Below, piece by piece: positions 27,484-36,577 of a DNA stretch of 64,000 nt; position 1 is the stretch's first letter, and every line of letters starts with the position of its first letter. The notes below the pieces were generated by a model. It worked only from the letters and a program-made list of their open reading frames with translations, made no database searches and had not been told where the DNA came from. The stretch comes from Amycolatopsis circi (GTDB taxonomy: Bacteria > Actinomycetota > Actinomycetes > Mycobacteriales > Pseudonocardiaceae), in contig NZ_PQIA01000006.1 in the NCBI RefSeq assembly GCF_003385235.1, positions 1 through 64,000 of the forward strand. Reading direction: 5' to 3'. The translations under genes and the position numbers were made by a program.

Positions 27484-28931
27484 GCGCGCACCTCCATGCG
27501 CCGCGCGAGTTCCTTCGTCGCCGTCTCCAGTTCCGCGGTATCGGCGGCGAGGGCGAACGCGTACCGGTCCGGGCGGATGATGGCCGCGGTAGCCGAATTC
27601 GCGGCCAACCACTCTTCGACGGCCGGACCGGCATCGGCGACCACCGCGACGTCAAGCCGTCGCCACAACTCCTCGACCTCTGCCGACACGGCCTGCTTGC
27701 CCACGACGACGAAGTTGTATCCGGTGATGTCGTCAAGCCGCGCGCCATCGGCGTCCCGAGGCTGCGGGCTGAGTTGGCCGGGCTCCCCGGTCAGGCCGGG
27801 TCCGAGCGGCGGCCGCAACGGCTCGAGCGTCTGCGGTTCCGCCAGTTCCGGATGGGAATCGCCGATGCCGAACGACTCGATGAGATTGGCCTGCCGGGCG
27901 GATTCGACGATGTAGGGGCGAACATGCGGGGCGCGCTCGCTCTCGTAGGTATCGAGCAGACTGTCGGAGCTGACACCCTGGACGACGGCGGCGAGTTTCC
28001 AAGCGAGGTTCGCCGCGTCGCGGAGCCCGGAACACATGCCTTGCCCGAGCATCGGCGGCATCTCGTGCGCGGCGTCGCCGGCGAGGAACAGCCTTCCCGA
28101 ACGCCAGCCGTGCACGAGCCGCGCGTGCCATTCGTAAGTGTCGGCTCGCATGATGCGGTAGCTGCCCGGCTCGATCCAGCGGCTGAGCGCGTCGTAGACC
28201 GCCTGCGGGCGTTCGAGCGCGGCGGCGTCGTCTCCGTCGAGGAGCATGAATTCGAACCGCAGCATCGGGGGAAAGATCGGCACGTAGGTGATCGGCCGTT
28301 GTCCCTGGCACAGAATGAATCCGGACTTCTCGGGAAGCGCCGGAGGATGCTGGAACGGATGGATGTCGACGATGAGCGAACGTTGCGTCCCCTCCAGATC
28401 CTCGACCTCAGCGTCCATCAATTGCCGGACAAATGAATTCGCCCCGTCGGCGCCGACGGCGTAAGCCGCTTTCAGCGTCTTGACTTGGTCCCGGTCTGTC
28501 ACCGTGAGGTAGACGGCGTCGGAGTCCTGAGTGATCTCGGTGACGGACCAGCCGAACCAAAGGTCGACGTTCGGGTCGCTCGCGAGCAAACCGCGCAGCC
28601 GGGATTCGAAATCCGGTTGATGGAACTGGTAATCCGTGCGCCAGCCCTGTCCGGATTCGCCTCGCGCGTGGGCGAATTCGAGGAACGGCGTCCCGTCCGG
28701 CAGTTGCAGCGTCCACCCGGTCTGCCGCAGGAACCGCTGTTCCAGATCGGCCGCGCCCAGCGTTTGCAGGGTGCGCATCGATTCGTCGTCGAGATGGGTC
28801 GCCCGCGGATGGTGGCAGACGATCCGGTTCGGGTCGATCGCGGCGACCCGGAGCCCTTTCGCGCTGAGCAACCGCGCCAGGGTCAAGCCGACCGGACCGC
28901 AGCCCACGACAGCGATGTCGTATGTGTCCAT
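27480..28931 (-). CDS. FAD-dependent phenol hydroxylase (MhpA-like)
   Basis: 483 residues. MDTYDIAVVGCGPVGLTLARLLSAKGLRV, AYAVGADGANSFVRQLM and GRLFLAGDAAHEMPPMLGQGMCSGLRDAANLAWKLAAV are the three flavin motifs, in the form found in 3-(3-hydroxyphenyl)propionate and resorcinol/orcinol hydroxylases. It should add an ortho hydroxyl to a phenol, giving the catechol-type substrate for the extradiol dioxygenase of the same operon. It is 14 bases after the transporter gene and overlaps the lactonase start by 4 bases. Confidence 0.9.
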   Translation of the reverse strand: MDTYDIAVVGCGPVGLTLARLLSAKGLRVAAIDPNRIVCHHPRATHLDDESMRTLQTLGAADLEQRFLRQTGWTLQLPDGTPFLEFAHARGESGQGWRTDYQFHQPDFESRLRGLLASDPNVDLWFGWSVTEITQDSDAVYLTVTDRDQVKTLKAAYAVGADGANSFVRQLMDAEVEDLEGTQRSLIVDIHPFQHPPALPEKSGFILCQGQRPITYVPIFPPMLRFEFMLLDGDDAAALERPQAVYDALSRWIEPGSYRIMRADTYEWHARLVHGWRSGRLFLAGDAAHEMPPMLGQGMCSGLRDAANLAWKLAAVVQGVSSDSLLDTYESERAPHVRPYIVESARQANLIESFGIGDSHPELAEPQTLEPLRPPLGPGLTGEPGQLSPQPRDADGARLDDITGYNFVVVGKQAVSAEVEELWRRLDVAVVADAGPAVEEWLAANSATAAIIRPDRYAFALAADTAELETATKELARRMEVRA

Positions 28932-28945
28932 GACTGTTCCTCCGC

Positions 28946-30160
28946 TCAAGCCGGTTCTTCGATCGGCTGCGACGTGGGGGTTTCCGCGGTACGGCGGAAA
29001 CTTCCGAGGGCAACGGTGAGGATCGCCCCGAAAACCGCTGGCACCGCGAAAAGCAGGAAATTCCACTGTGGAGCGAAACCGGCGGCAAGCACCCACCCGC
29101 CCAGCACCGGCCCGGCGATCGCGCCGATCCGGCCGATCCCCAGCGCGACCCCGATCGCGCTGGCCCTGGCGTGCGCCGGATAAGTGCGGGCGATGTATAC
29201 GTTGATCAATCCCTGCACGCCGAACGCGCCAGCCCCGCCGATCAGCACGATCACGGAAAGAACGATCAACGGCGACCGGATGCTCAGCGCGGCCATGGCG
29301 CCCGCGGCGACGACGAAACAAGCGATAATGGGGACTCTCGACCCGGCTCGGTCAGCGAGCACCGCGATCGCGAGGCCGCCGACGGTCGCGCCGACGTTGA
29401 GCAAGGTAAGGAACATCAGCGAGGAGTCGAGTGGATACCTCGCGGCCTGCATCAATTGCGGCAGCCACGTGTTGATCCCGAAGATGAGCAAGAACGAACA
29501 GATCACCATGACGCAGAACAGCGCGGTCGTTCCCGTATATGGCGGCCGCAACACGACGCGCAAGCCGCGTGCTCCCGTCGGCTCTCGCCGATACACCGGT
29601 GATTCAGGCAACCAGCGGTAGGTCATCGGCAACAACAGCAGTCCGACCACGCCGCCGACCACGTACTCCGGCCGGAAGTTGTCTCCCTGCAAGAAAGCCG
29701 CGGCCACGACCGCAGCCAGCGAGCCGCCGACCGTTACTCCACATTGGACGATCGTCGAGCTGAGGTTCTTCCGCTTCGGCGGCGCGAGTTCGAAGATCAG
29801 CGGCCCCATCGCCGGGTAGACCGCGCCGACTCCCAATCCGACGAGGAGCCTGCTGGTGCCGAACAGTTCCGGATTGGCCGCGAACGCGCAGGCGAACATG
29901 CCCAGCGAAACGACCGCGATGCTGAGCAAAGTCGTCCGGCGTCGTCCGTATCGGTCGGTGAGCGGCCCGACCAGCAGAGCGCCGAAGAGCATGCCCACCG
30001 GGGTGAGGCTGCCCAGCGTGCCCAGCTCGGGCAGGGAGAGCTGCCACGGCTGGTGCCGGAGCAACAGCGGCGTCGTCGCGCCGAAAGCGACGAGGTCGTA
30101 CCCCTCCAGCGTCATGACGGCCAGCCCGATCGCGATGGCTCGCCACGGCATTGTCCTCAC
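28946..30160 (-). CDS. Aromatic acid:H+ symporter-type MFS transporter
   Basis: 404 residues with 12 predicted membrane segments. The N terminus LEGYDLVAFGATTPLLL, the loop GPLTDRYGRRRTTLLS and the P-M-G motif in helix 4 follow the AAHS family (PcaK, BenK, MhpT). It would import the aromatic acid degraded by the neighbouring enzymes. The GTG start overlaps the decarboxylase stop (GTGA); an ATG three codons later is an alternative. Membership in the catabolic operon supports an uptake role over drug efflux. Confidence 0.9.
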   Translation of the reverse strand: MRTMPWRAIAIGLAVMTLEGYDLVAFGATTPLLLRHQPWQLSLPELGTLGSLTPVGMLFGALLVGPLTDRYGRRRTTLLSIAVVSLGMFACAFAANPELFGTSRLLVGLGVGAVYPAMGPLIFELAPPKRKNLSSTIVQCGVTVGGSLAAVVAAAFLQGDNFRPEYVVGGVVGLLLLPMTYRWLPESPVYRREPTGARGLRVVLRPPYTGTTALFCVMVICSFLLIFGINTWLPQLMQAARYPLDSSLMFLTLLNVGATVGGLAIAVLADRAGSRVPIIACFVVAAGAMAALSIRSPLIVLSVIVLIGGAGAFGVQGLINVYIARTYPAHARASAIGVALGIGRIGAIAGPVLGGWVLAAGFAPQWNFLLFAVPAVFGAILTVALGSFRRTAETPTSQPIEEPA

Positions 30161-31131
30161 GTGCTTGCCTTCGCTGTCGGCAGGCGCAACACCCGTTCGG
30201 CGTTGCGGTGGCTGATCTTCTCCCGGTCGCCATTGCTGATCGGCGCTTGTTCGAGGAACTTAACGGCTTCGGCGGTGTCTTCGAACGGGTAGTCGACAGC
30301 GAACATGATCGCGTCCGCACCGACGCTCAGGACCGCACCGGCAAGCGCGGCCGGGGAACAAACACCGCTGGTGGTGATCAAAATGTTGTCGCCGAAGTAT
30401 TCCGACGGTTTACGGGCGAGGGTCCGGTGTTCCTGCCGGTCGTAGCGCGAATCAAGACGCGCGAGCTGAAACGGCAGGAACTCGCCGAGGTGGCCGAGAA
30501 TGAGCGTGGCACCGGGATGCCGGTCGAAGACGCCGCCGAAAACCAGCCGGAGAGCGTGTCCGCTTGTCTCCGCTCCCCAGCTCCACAATGGACCGCGCAG
30601 TTCAGGTCGTCCCTCGAGCACCTGCCACGGCTCGGCCGGGGGAGCACCGGGGTGGAGGTAGAGCGGCACGTTCAGTTCTTCGAGCGCGGCCCACACCGGT
30701 TCGTAGCGCGGGTCATCGAGGTAGGTGCCGTTGGTGTGGTCGTTGACGAGCGCCCCGCTGAGACCGAGCGTGCCGATGGCGCGGCGGAGTTCCGTGACCG
30801 CGGCATCGGGGTCCTGGAGCGGCAACGCGGCCAGCCCGCGGAACCGGTCCGGGTGGTCGGCGATCACTTCGGCTAGGTGTTCATTGGCGATCCGGGCGTC
30901 TTTGCCGGCCCTTTCCGGATCGGTCAGGCCTTGAATGCCGGGCGCGGTCAGGGAAAGCACCTGGACGTCGATACCGTTCTTGTCCATTTCCGGCAGCCGG
31001 TAAGTCGTGTAGTCGCACAACCGGGTTCCCCAATCCTCGACCCACCGCGCGGCGGTTTCCGTCTTGGGCACGGGGTATCCGGCCTGCAGTTCGGGGAGCG
31101 CGAACGCTTCCTCCATAGCGATGAAACGCAA
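30157..31131 (-). CDS. Amidohydrolase-family aromatic decarboxylase (LigW/gamma-resorcylate decarboxylase-like)
   Basis: About 324 residues. The N terminus FIAMEEAFALPEL resembles the IATEEAF metal-ligand segment of LigW, and the later DVQVLSLTAPGIQGL, YLHPGAPP, LILGHLGEFLPF and MFAVDYPFED motifs supply the other ligands of the ACMSD-type non-oxidative decarboxylases. It probably removes a carboxyl group from a hydroxybenzoate. A TTG at 31131 with GGAGAGG 8 bases upstream fits the family N terminus better than the internal ATG at 31116. Downstream it couples to the transporter gene. Confidence 0.85.
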   Translation of the reverse strand: MRFIAMEEAFALPELQAGYPVPKTETAARWVEDWGTRLCDYTTYRLPEMDKNGIDVQVLSLTAPGIQGLTDPERAGKDARIANEHLAEVIADHPDRFRGLAALPLQDPDAAVTELRRAIGTLGLSGALVNDHTNGTYLDDPRYEPVWAALEELNVPLYLHPGAPPAEPWQVLEGRPELRGPLWSWGAETSGHALRLVFGGVFDRHPGATLILGHLGEFLPFQLARLDSRYDRQEHRTLARKPSEYFGDNILITTSGVCSPAALAGAVLSVGADAIMFAVDYPFEDTAEAVKFLEQAPISNGDREKISHRNAERVLRLPTAKAST

Positions 31132-31160
31132 GGTAATGGCCTCTCCGTCGGCGGGGGTGC

Positions 31161-32087
31161 TCAACTGCCTTCTGCGTGCGCGCCGGTCATGTGCGCCGCC
31201 AGGTCTTCCGGATTGATGAACGACGGCGGGGGCGGCGGACCCCATTCGTAGAGCGACTGGAGGCCCTCGAACGATCGCGGCGTCCAGAGTTGGTCGTCGA
31301 CGATGGCGTCCATGTCGGAGTAGTACTCGGCGAAGTTCCCGGCGGGATCCTTGAGATACCAGAAGAAATTCGACCCGATGTGGTGGCGGCCCAGCCCCCA
31401 GACGTGCCGTTCCGGATGCTCGGCGAGCATGCTCATCGCCCCGCGGCCGACATCGTCCACATCGGACACCTGCCACGACGTGTGGTGCAGGAAATTGAGC
31501 GGAGCCTGCTGCACGAGCAGGTTGTGATGATCGGTGGAACACCGCAGGAACGCGGCCCGGCCTGGAACGACGTCGCTGACCTTGAACCCGATGCCGTCGG
31601 TGAAGAACCGCTGAGTCGACTCCTGCTCGACGGTCCCGATCACGACGTGTCCCAGCGCAAGCGGCCGCACCGGCTCGGTCCGGGACAGCACCGGCGCGCG
31701 GGTATCGGCACGGTCGAGCCGCCCAGGGCCGTTGTACGGGGTGGCCGGGACGGATGCGCGTACCAGCCGCGGCGCGATGACCGCTTCGACCGCGATGTCC
31801 GCGATCGGTTCCCGGGCGTGCAGGGTTTCTGCGTCGCGCCGCACCGGAATGCCCAGCCGGTCAAGGTTCGCGGCAATGCGGCCAAGATCGTCGGCGTCAT
31901 CGACCGCGACGGTCAGACCCAGCAAGCGGCGGACTCGCGACTGCTTGAGGACGAACTGCTCCCCGCCCTCGACCGTGGCGAACCGGCCCGGTGCGAGCTG
32001 CGTAAGCCCGAAATCGGCGTAGTACCCGGCGGTGCCTTCGACGTCGGGCACGCCGACGGTCAGCGACTTCAATCTGTGCAGTGCCAT
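31161..32087 (-). CDS. Type I extradiol ring-cleavage dioxygenase
   Basis: 308 residues, two tandem VOC (glyoxalase-fold) domains. The C-terminal domain has the Fe(II) triad: His in LALGHVVIG, His in LNFLHHTSWQV and Glu in GNFAEYYSDMD, matching catechol 2,3-dioxygenase and 2,3-dihydroxybiphenyl dioxygenase. The N-terminal domain has lost its metal residues, as usual. It cleaves the catechol formed by the hydroxylase. It lies 13 bases after the FAH-family gene and 29 bases before the decarboxylase start. Confidence 0.92.
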   Translation of the reverse strand: MALHRLKSLTVGVPDVEGTAGYYADFGLTQLAPGRFATVEGGEQFVLKQSRVRRLLGLTVAVDDADDLGRIAANLDRLGIPVRRDAETLHAREPIADIAVEAVIAPRLVRASVPATPYNGPGRLDRADTRAPVLSRTEPVRPLALGHVVIGTVEQESTQRFFTDGIGFKVSDVVPGRAAFLRCSTDHHNLLVQQAPLNFLHHTSWQVSDVDDVGRGAMSMLAEHPERHVWGLGRHHIGSNFFWYLKDPAGNFAEYYSDMDAIVDDQLWTPRSFEGLQSLYEWGPPPPPSFINPEDLAAHMTGAHAEGS

Positions 32088-32100
32088 GGAATTGCCCCTT

Positions 32101-32934
32101 TCACCCGGCGACGCAGAGCTGCCGGAGCTGGCCGATACCTTCGATCTGCGTGACCACCTCGTCGCCGGGCCGCAGGTAGCGCCGTGGAGACCGCGAATGC
32201 CCGACGCCCGAGGGCGTGCCGGTGAAGATCAGGTCTCCGGGCAACAACGGGCACACCGCCGACAGTCGGGCGATCAACTCAGCGACCGAGAAGACCATCG
32301 ACGACGTGCGAGCCTTCTGCACACTCTCGCCGTTGACGAGGCATTCGACCGCGAGATCGTCGGGGTCGGCCAACTCGTCCGCGGTCACCAGCACTGGCCC
32401 GGTAGGAGCGAATCCCGGAAACGACTTGCCAAGCGAAAACTGCGGGACCGGCCCCGCCGCCTGCACGACGCGTTCGGAAAAGTCTTGCCCCACAGTCAAT
32501 CCCGCCACATGCAGCCAAGCGTCTTCGGCCGCCGTCTTCTCGGTGCGGCGGCCGATCACGACCACGAGTTCGGCTTCCCAGTCGACGAACTCGCTGGGCA
32601 GCCGCAGCTGGTTCTCCGGGCCGGCGAGGGAGGTAGCGAACTTCGTGAACGTGGCTGGCGACTCCGGCAGCGCAAGCCCCGCTTCCTGCGCGTGCTCCCG
32701 GTAATTCAACCCGATCGCGAAGACCTGCCGCGGCTTCGGCGAGGGACTCCCCGCCTCGCCCTCGGGCGCGGCCGGCCCGCCGGTCGTCGTGCGCCCCCAC
32801 TCCGCGAACTCGGTCCAGCGCTCGAAAACCGCGAGCGGATCGGCCGGGAACCGCCCGCCGCTCGCGCCCTCGACGTCGATCACCTTGTCGTCGAGCACCA
32901 GGCACATCCGGCCCGCCCGTGTCGTCGTTTTCAT
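32101..32934 (-). CDS. Fumarylacetoacetate hydrolase-family protein
   Basis: 277 residues of FAH fold. IGLNYREHAQEAG, DWEAELVVVIGR (the acidic metal ligands), SLGKSFPGFAPTGP and GDLIFTGTPSGVGHSR are the conserved blocks. It cleaves the C-C bond of, or decarboxylates, the ring-fission product. The ATG at 32932-32934 is preceded by GGACGCGGAGA; 20 extra in-frame residues are possible but overlap the regulatory region. It is the first gene of the operon and divergent from gntR. Confidence 0.9.
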   Translation of the reverse strand: MKTTTRAGRMCLVLDDKVIDVEGASGGRFPADPLAVFERWTEFAEWGRTTTGGPAAPEGEAGSPSPKPRQVFAIGLNYREHAQEAGLALPESPATFTKFATSLAGPENQLRLPSEFVDWEAELVVVIGRRTEKTAAEDAWLHVAGLTVGQDFSERVVQAAGPVPQFSLGKSFPGFAPTGPVLVTADELADPDDLAVECLVNGESVQKARTSSMVFSVAELIARLSAVCPLLPGDLIFTGTPSGVGHSRSPRRYLRPGDEVVTQIEGIGQLRQLCVAG

Positions 32935-32978
32935 TCTCCGCGTCCTTCCGCTGCTTCCTCGGCCAGTGAACACCGGGG

Positions 32979-33009
32979 AATCTCGATAAGTCAAATAAAT
33001 CTCGAGATT
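32979..33009. promoter_or_regulatory. Probable GntR operator with repeated AATCTCGA
   Basis: AATCTCGA occurs at 32979-32986 and again at 32998-33005, where it extends to the 12-base perfect palindrome AATCTCGAGATT (32998-33009). The sites lie in the AT-rich 110-base interval between the FAH gene and gntR, well placed to control both directions. TACGAT (33032-33037) just upstream of the gntR ATG could be its -10 box. Confidence 0.68.
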
Positions 33010-33044
33010 CTGGCTTGTGTGCGTAATCAGGTACGATCTGCGAC

Positions 33045-33722
33045 ATGACTGGTGCTCGCAGCACGACCCGCGTCGAGGACGTCTACCTGCGTCTTCGCGC
33101 CGACATCCTCAACGGCCGACACGAGCCCGGATCGCGGCTGCGCGTGGAAGCGCTCAAGGGTGACTACGACGCCAGCAGCGGCGTCCTGCGGGAAGCGCTT
33201 CCCCGTCTCGTCGGCCAGGGCCTTGCGACTTTCGCGCCGCAGCAGGGGTTCCGGGTCATCGATGTCTCCCCCGACACCCTGCAAGACCTCACCGAAGCGC
33301 GCGTGGTCGTCGAAACGCACGTAGTCCGCGAATCCCTCGCGCACGGCAGCATCGAATGGGAGTCCGACCTGCTCGCGGCCCACCACAATCTCGCCCGCAC
33401 CACGTTCGCCGACGAGTCAGACGCGATCAACGAACGGTGGCTGGCCGCACATGCCCGGTTCCACGAGGTCCTGCTGGAGGGCTGCCTCAACCAGCACCTG
33501 CGCGCGGTGGCGACGCAACTGCGCGAATCCGCCGAGGTCTACCGATGCTGGGCCCGCACCTCGAGCGAGGGTAGCCACCGGGACGTCGCCGCGGAACACC
33601 GGCTGATCTGCGACCGCGCGATCGAACGAGACATCCCCGGCACGGTCGAAGCGCTGCGGGACCACATCGAGCTGACTACGAAGCTGCTGCTCGACGAGTA
33701 TCGGAGCCGGGAAGACGAATAG
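33045..33722 (+). CDS. GntR-family (FadR/VanR subgroup) regulator
   Basis: 225 residues. The winged helix is residues ~10-75 (VYLRLRADILNGRHEPGSRLRVEALKGDYDASSGVLREALPRLVGQGL), and the FCD ligand domain follows with the metal-binding pattern of Asp/His residues (HARFHEVLL, AEHRLI, ALRDHIE). FCD regulators of this kind sense organic or aromatic acids. It almost certainly represses the divergent catabolic operon through the AATCTCGA sites until substrate or an intermediate appears. Confidence 0.92.
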   Translation: MTGARSTTRVEDVYLRLRADILNGRHEPGSRLRVEALKGDYDASSGVLREALPRLVGQGLATFAPQQGFRVIDVSPDTLQDLTEARVVVETHVVRESLAHGSIEWESDLLAAHHNLARTTFADESDAINERWLAAHARFHEVLLEGCLNQHLRAVATQLRESAEVYRCWARTSSEGSHRDVAAEHRLICDRAIERDIPGTVEALRDHIELTTKLLLDEYRSREDE

Positions 33723-33788
33723 CCGGGGTATTGGTGCCCATGCCTCAAGTTTTGCCACCACGCGCGGCTGGCGTCCAAGACTGGTTCG

Positions 33789-34744
33789 CTATCCGTCGAT
33801 AACCTGACGGCATCGTTGAGCCCGGCGTCCATGCTTCGTCAGGAAACGTCGCTGCTCCGCCGCCGCGTCCAAGTCCTCCGGGCTGTCGCCGCCGAACCCG
33901 CCGTGCGGCATCGCCTCGAACACGTGCAGTTCGGCCGCTACGCCCGCCGCGCGTAGTTTGCGATGCATCCGGACCGTGTTCGACAGGAACAAATCGCGAG
34001 TGCCGCTCCGGAGAAAGGTGGGCGGGAAACCGGAAACGTCGCCGAAGATCGGGGACAGGTACGGATCCCGCAGGTCAGCGCCCGCTGCGTAGAGCGTGTT
34101 CGTCGGAGCCAAACTACGGAGGACGTTGTCGACGCCGTTGAAGGTCTGAAAGGTGTCGCCGGATTCGGTCAGGTCAATCTGCGGCGTGTTGAGCACCAGT
34201 GCCGCCGGCATCGGTAACCCGGCATCCCTGGCGCACAACAGAAGCGCGGCAGCGATATTCCCGCCGGCCGAGTCGCCGCCGACAAACACCTGCGACGGAG
34301 CACGCTCATCGAGCGCGCGCCGGTCACCGACATCGCATCATTCAAAGCAGCCGGATGCGGATGCCGCGGCGGCAATCGATAGTCGACGCCCCACACGAGC
34401 ATGCCCATCGACAGTGCGGTCCGGGCAGTCGTCGCACGGCACGCGTCCCCGCCGCCGACCAAGAGACCGCCGGGATGCAGCCACAGGAAGACGGCCTCGT
34501 CGTCAACCCCGTGCGGCCTCGCCGTGTACCCGACAGCGTTACCGGCCTCGAAGCCCTCGACGCTCACCGGCATCTCGGAAATCGGAAACCGCTGTGCCGT
34601 CGACTGATTGGCCTGGGCGGCCAGCGCGAGCCAGCCGTCGATGTCGTCGGCGGCCGGATATGCCAGCTCGCCAACATCGAAAGCGAGCCAAGCCCGAGCC
34701 TGCTCGCTGACGGTGGACGGCGCGGGAAACGCGCGCTCGCTCAT
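33789..34744 (-). pseudogene. HSL-type alpha/beta-hydrolase esterase split by a frameshift
   Basis: Two overlapping frames together make one esterase of about 318 residues. The first (from ATG 34744) has LHPGGLLVGGG (HGG oxyanion motif) and VDYRLPPRHPHPAALNDAM; the second carries QVFVGGDSAGGNIAAALL (nucleophile Ser), GTRDLF (Asp) and MPHGGFG (His). Reading passes from one frame to the other near 34320-34326: restoring a single base there gives the expected SVYRRALDER helix before the Ser motif. All catalytic residues survive, so the lesion is recent, or a sequencing error or programmed shift. It is divergent from a tetR gene. Confidence 0.8.
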
Positions 34745-34773
34745 TGGCTCTCCCTCGGCCGGCTGCTACTATC

Positions 34774-34791
34774 TTAACTAACTAAATTTAG
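34774..34791. promoter_or_regulatory. Possible TetR operator
   Basis: TTAACTAACTAAATTTAG is an AT-rich element in an otherwise very GC-rich region, 30 bases from the esterase start and 21 bases from the tetR start. It contains the perfect palindrome CTAAATTTAG (34782-34791) and the repeat TAACTAAC. Position fits autoregulation of tetR and control of the divergent esterase. Confidence 0.5.
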
Positions 34792-34812
34792 ACACGCAAG
34801 AAAGTGGTGCGG

Positions 34813-35424
34813 ATGCCCAGAACCAGCGAACGCGGCGGCCCTCAGACGCGCGCCCGGATCCTGGAGGTCGCGAACCGGCTGTTCCTCGAGCGCGGATACG
34901 AAGCCGTCACGGTCGCCGAGGTCGCGCGTGAGGCCGGGGTTTCCAGCGTGACCGTCTTCAACCACTTCGCGCGCAAGGAAGACCTCTTCCTGGACCGAGC
35001 GGCCGACGCAGCCGACCTGCTGCGCGCGGCTGTCCGCGACCACGCGCCGGGCATCGATGTCCTAACCTCGTTGCAGGACATGACTTTCCGCCTCAGCGAC
35101 GAACGCGCACCACTCTCCGGGCTCAGTGCCCACGCGATACCGTTCTTCCGGACAGTCGCCGGTTCGCCCGCGTTGATCGCCCGCGCACGAGCCATCGGCT
35201 CCGAACTCCAGTCGGCGCTGGCCGAGGAGCTAACCCAAGACCCCGCCTTCGACGGCGACGGGGGCTTGCTCGCGGCGTTCTTCATCGCTGGCTACAGCGC
35301 GGTGCTGGTGGAAACTGTCAGCCGCCGCATCGATGGCGAGCCGGACGAGGCCGTGGCGAAGGACCACCGGGATCGTCTCGGACGCCTGTTCACGGCGTTG
35401 CGCGACGGCGTCGTGGCGCGCTGA
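34813..35424 (+). CDS. TetR-family regulator
   Basis: 203 residues. The helix-turn-helix is RILEVANRLFLERGYEAVTVAEVAREAGVSSVTVFNHFARKEDLF. The ATG at 34813 is favoured over a GTG at 34804 because the purine-rich AAGAAAG lies at proper distance from it. It is flanked by the divergent split esterase and a convergent MFS transporter; the last 35 bases overlap the transporter gene. The likely targets are the esterase and the transporter, with the AT-rich element upstream as operator. Confidence 0.88.
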   Translation: MPRTSERGGPQTRARILEVANRLFLERGYEAVTVAEVAREAGVSSVTVFNHFARKEDLFLDRAADAADLLRAAVRDHAPGIDVLTSLQDMTFRLSDERAPLSGLSAHAIPFFRTVAGSPALIARARAIGSELQSALAEELTQDPAFDGDGGLLAAFFIAGYSAVLVETVSRRIDGEPDEAVAKDHRDRLGRLFTALRDGVVAR

Positions 35425-36577
35425 CGATCAGGACAATCGCCGCGGCGACGGTGCAGATCGCGAGCGCGGTGCCGGGGGCCGTGGTTTCCGTCGCCGCGCC
35501 GAGGAGACCCGAGCCAGCGGCGGCTCCGAGATTGACCGCGGTGTTGATCCAACTGCTCGCTTCGGTCCGCACACTGGGATCAGTGCGCGCGTCAGCCGCG
35601 AGGTAGCCGACGATGAGCAGGGGAGCGATAAACCCGCCCGCCACCCCGATGCCGACGATGAGCACCGGTGTGGACCCGATGAGCCCGGCGGTCGCGCTGA
35701 CGCCGATCAGCGCCGCTCCGAGGACGAGCAACTGTCGTTCGACCGACGTGCGCAGATTCAGCCGGCCGTACAGCAGCCCGCCGAGCGCGCTGGCTCCGGC
35801 GAACAGGGCCAAGACGATGCCGGGGAGAACCGTGGATCCCTCGGCTGTCCCAATAGCTGGTGCCTCGATCTCGACCGCGCCGAGGATGATTCCCGGGGCC
35901 ATGATGGCGACGACAACAGGGAGAAATCCGGGCGACCGCAAAGGTTTAGGCGTGTTCGCGGTTGTTTTCGCACGGTGTCCTCGCTGCTGCCGGGACAGCG
36001 GACTGAGCACGAAAAGGCCAGTGCCCGCGGCGACGGACCCGGCCGAGACGTAAAGCGCCAGCATCGGATCCGCGAGCGCGGCGAGTACCGCGGTAGCCAA
36101 GGGGCCGACTGCGAAAATCAACTCCTCGGCGACCGCGTCCAGGCTCAATCCGCGAGTACGCAGCGGTCCGCTGGCGAGCACTGCCGACCACACGACGCGC
36201 ATCGTGGATCCAAACGGCGGAACCGACAATCCCGCGACTGCGCCGAGGCACAGCAGGAAAGGCAACGGCGCACCGGGATTCGCGGCGAACACGGCGAGCA
36301 CCATCGTGTGGACCGCGCCCAGCGCGGCCAAGACGGCTGTCTGGCCGAATCGGTCGATGGCTCGCGCTCGCCATGGCGTCGCGACGACATTGGCGATTCC
36401 CAGCACAGCCGTAACGGCTCCGGCCGCGGCGAACGACCCGCTGCTGGATTCGAGGAGCAACACGAGCGCGAGCCCCGACATCGCCAGCGACGATCGGCCA
36501 AGGATGCTCGGCAGGAAGGAGCGCACTGCCTGCGGTTGGCGCAGCGCGGCCCAATAAGAAGGTTGTTCAGTTGACAC
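35390..36577 (-). CDS. MFS transporter
   Basis: 395 residues, 12 hydrophobic segments. The N-terminal half shows FLPSILGRSSLAMSGLALVLLLE and the cytosolic loop RARAIDRFGQTAVLAALG, in the style of actinomycete MFS proteins annotated as sugar or drug exporters. Substrate cannot be told. The GTG start lies next to a 665-base non-coding interval holding its promoter. Its 3' end overlaps the convergent tetR gene by 35 bases. Confidence 0.82.
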   Translation of the reverse strand: MSTEQPSYWAALRQPQAVRSFLPSILGRSSLAMSGLALVLLLESSSGSFAAAGAVTAVLGIANVVATPWRARAIDRFGQTAVLAALGAVHTMVLAVFAANPGAPLPFLLCLGAVAGLSVPPFGSTMRVVWSAVLASGPLRTRGLSLDAVAEELIFAVGPLATAVLAALADPMLALYVSAGSVAAGTGLFVLSPLSRQQRGHRAKTTANTPKPLRSPGFLPVVVAIMAPGIILGAVEIEAPAIGTAEGSTVLPGIVLALFAGASALGGLLYGRLNLRTSVERQLLVLGAALIGVSATAGLIGSTPVLIVGIGVAGGFIAPLLIVGYLAADARTDPSVRTEASSWINTAVNLGAAAGSGLLGAATETTAPGTALAICTVAAAIVLIVSAPRRRRATP

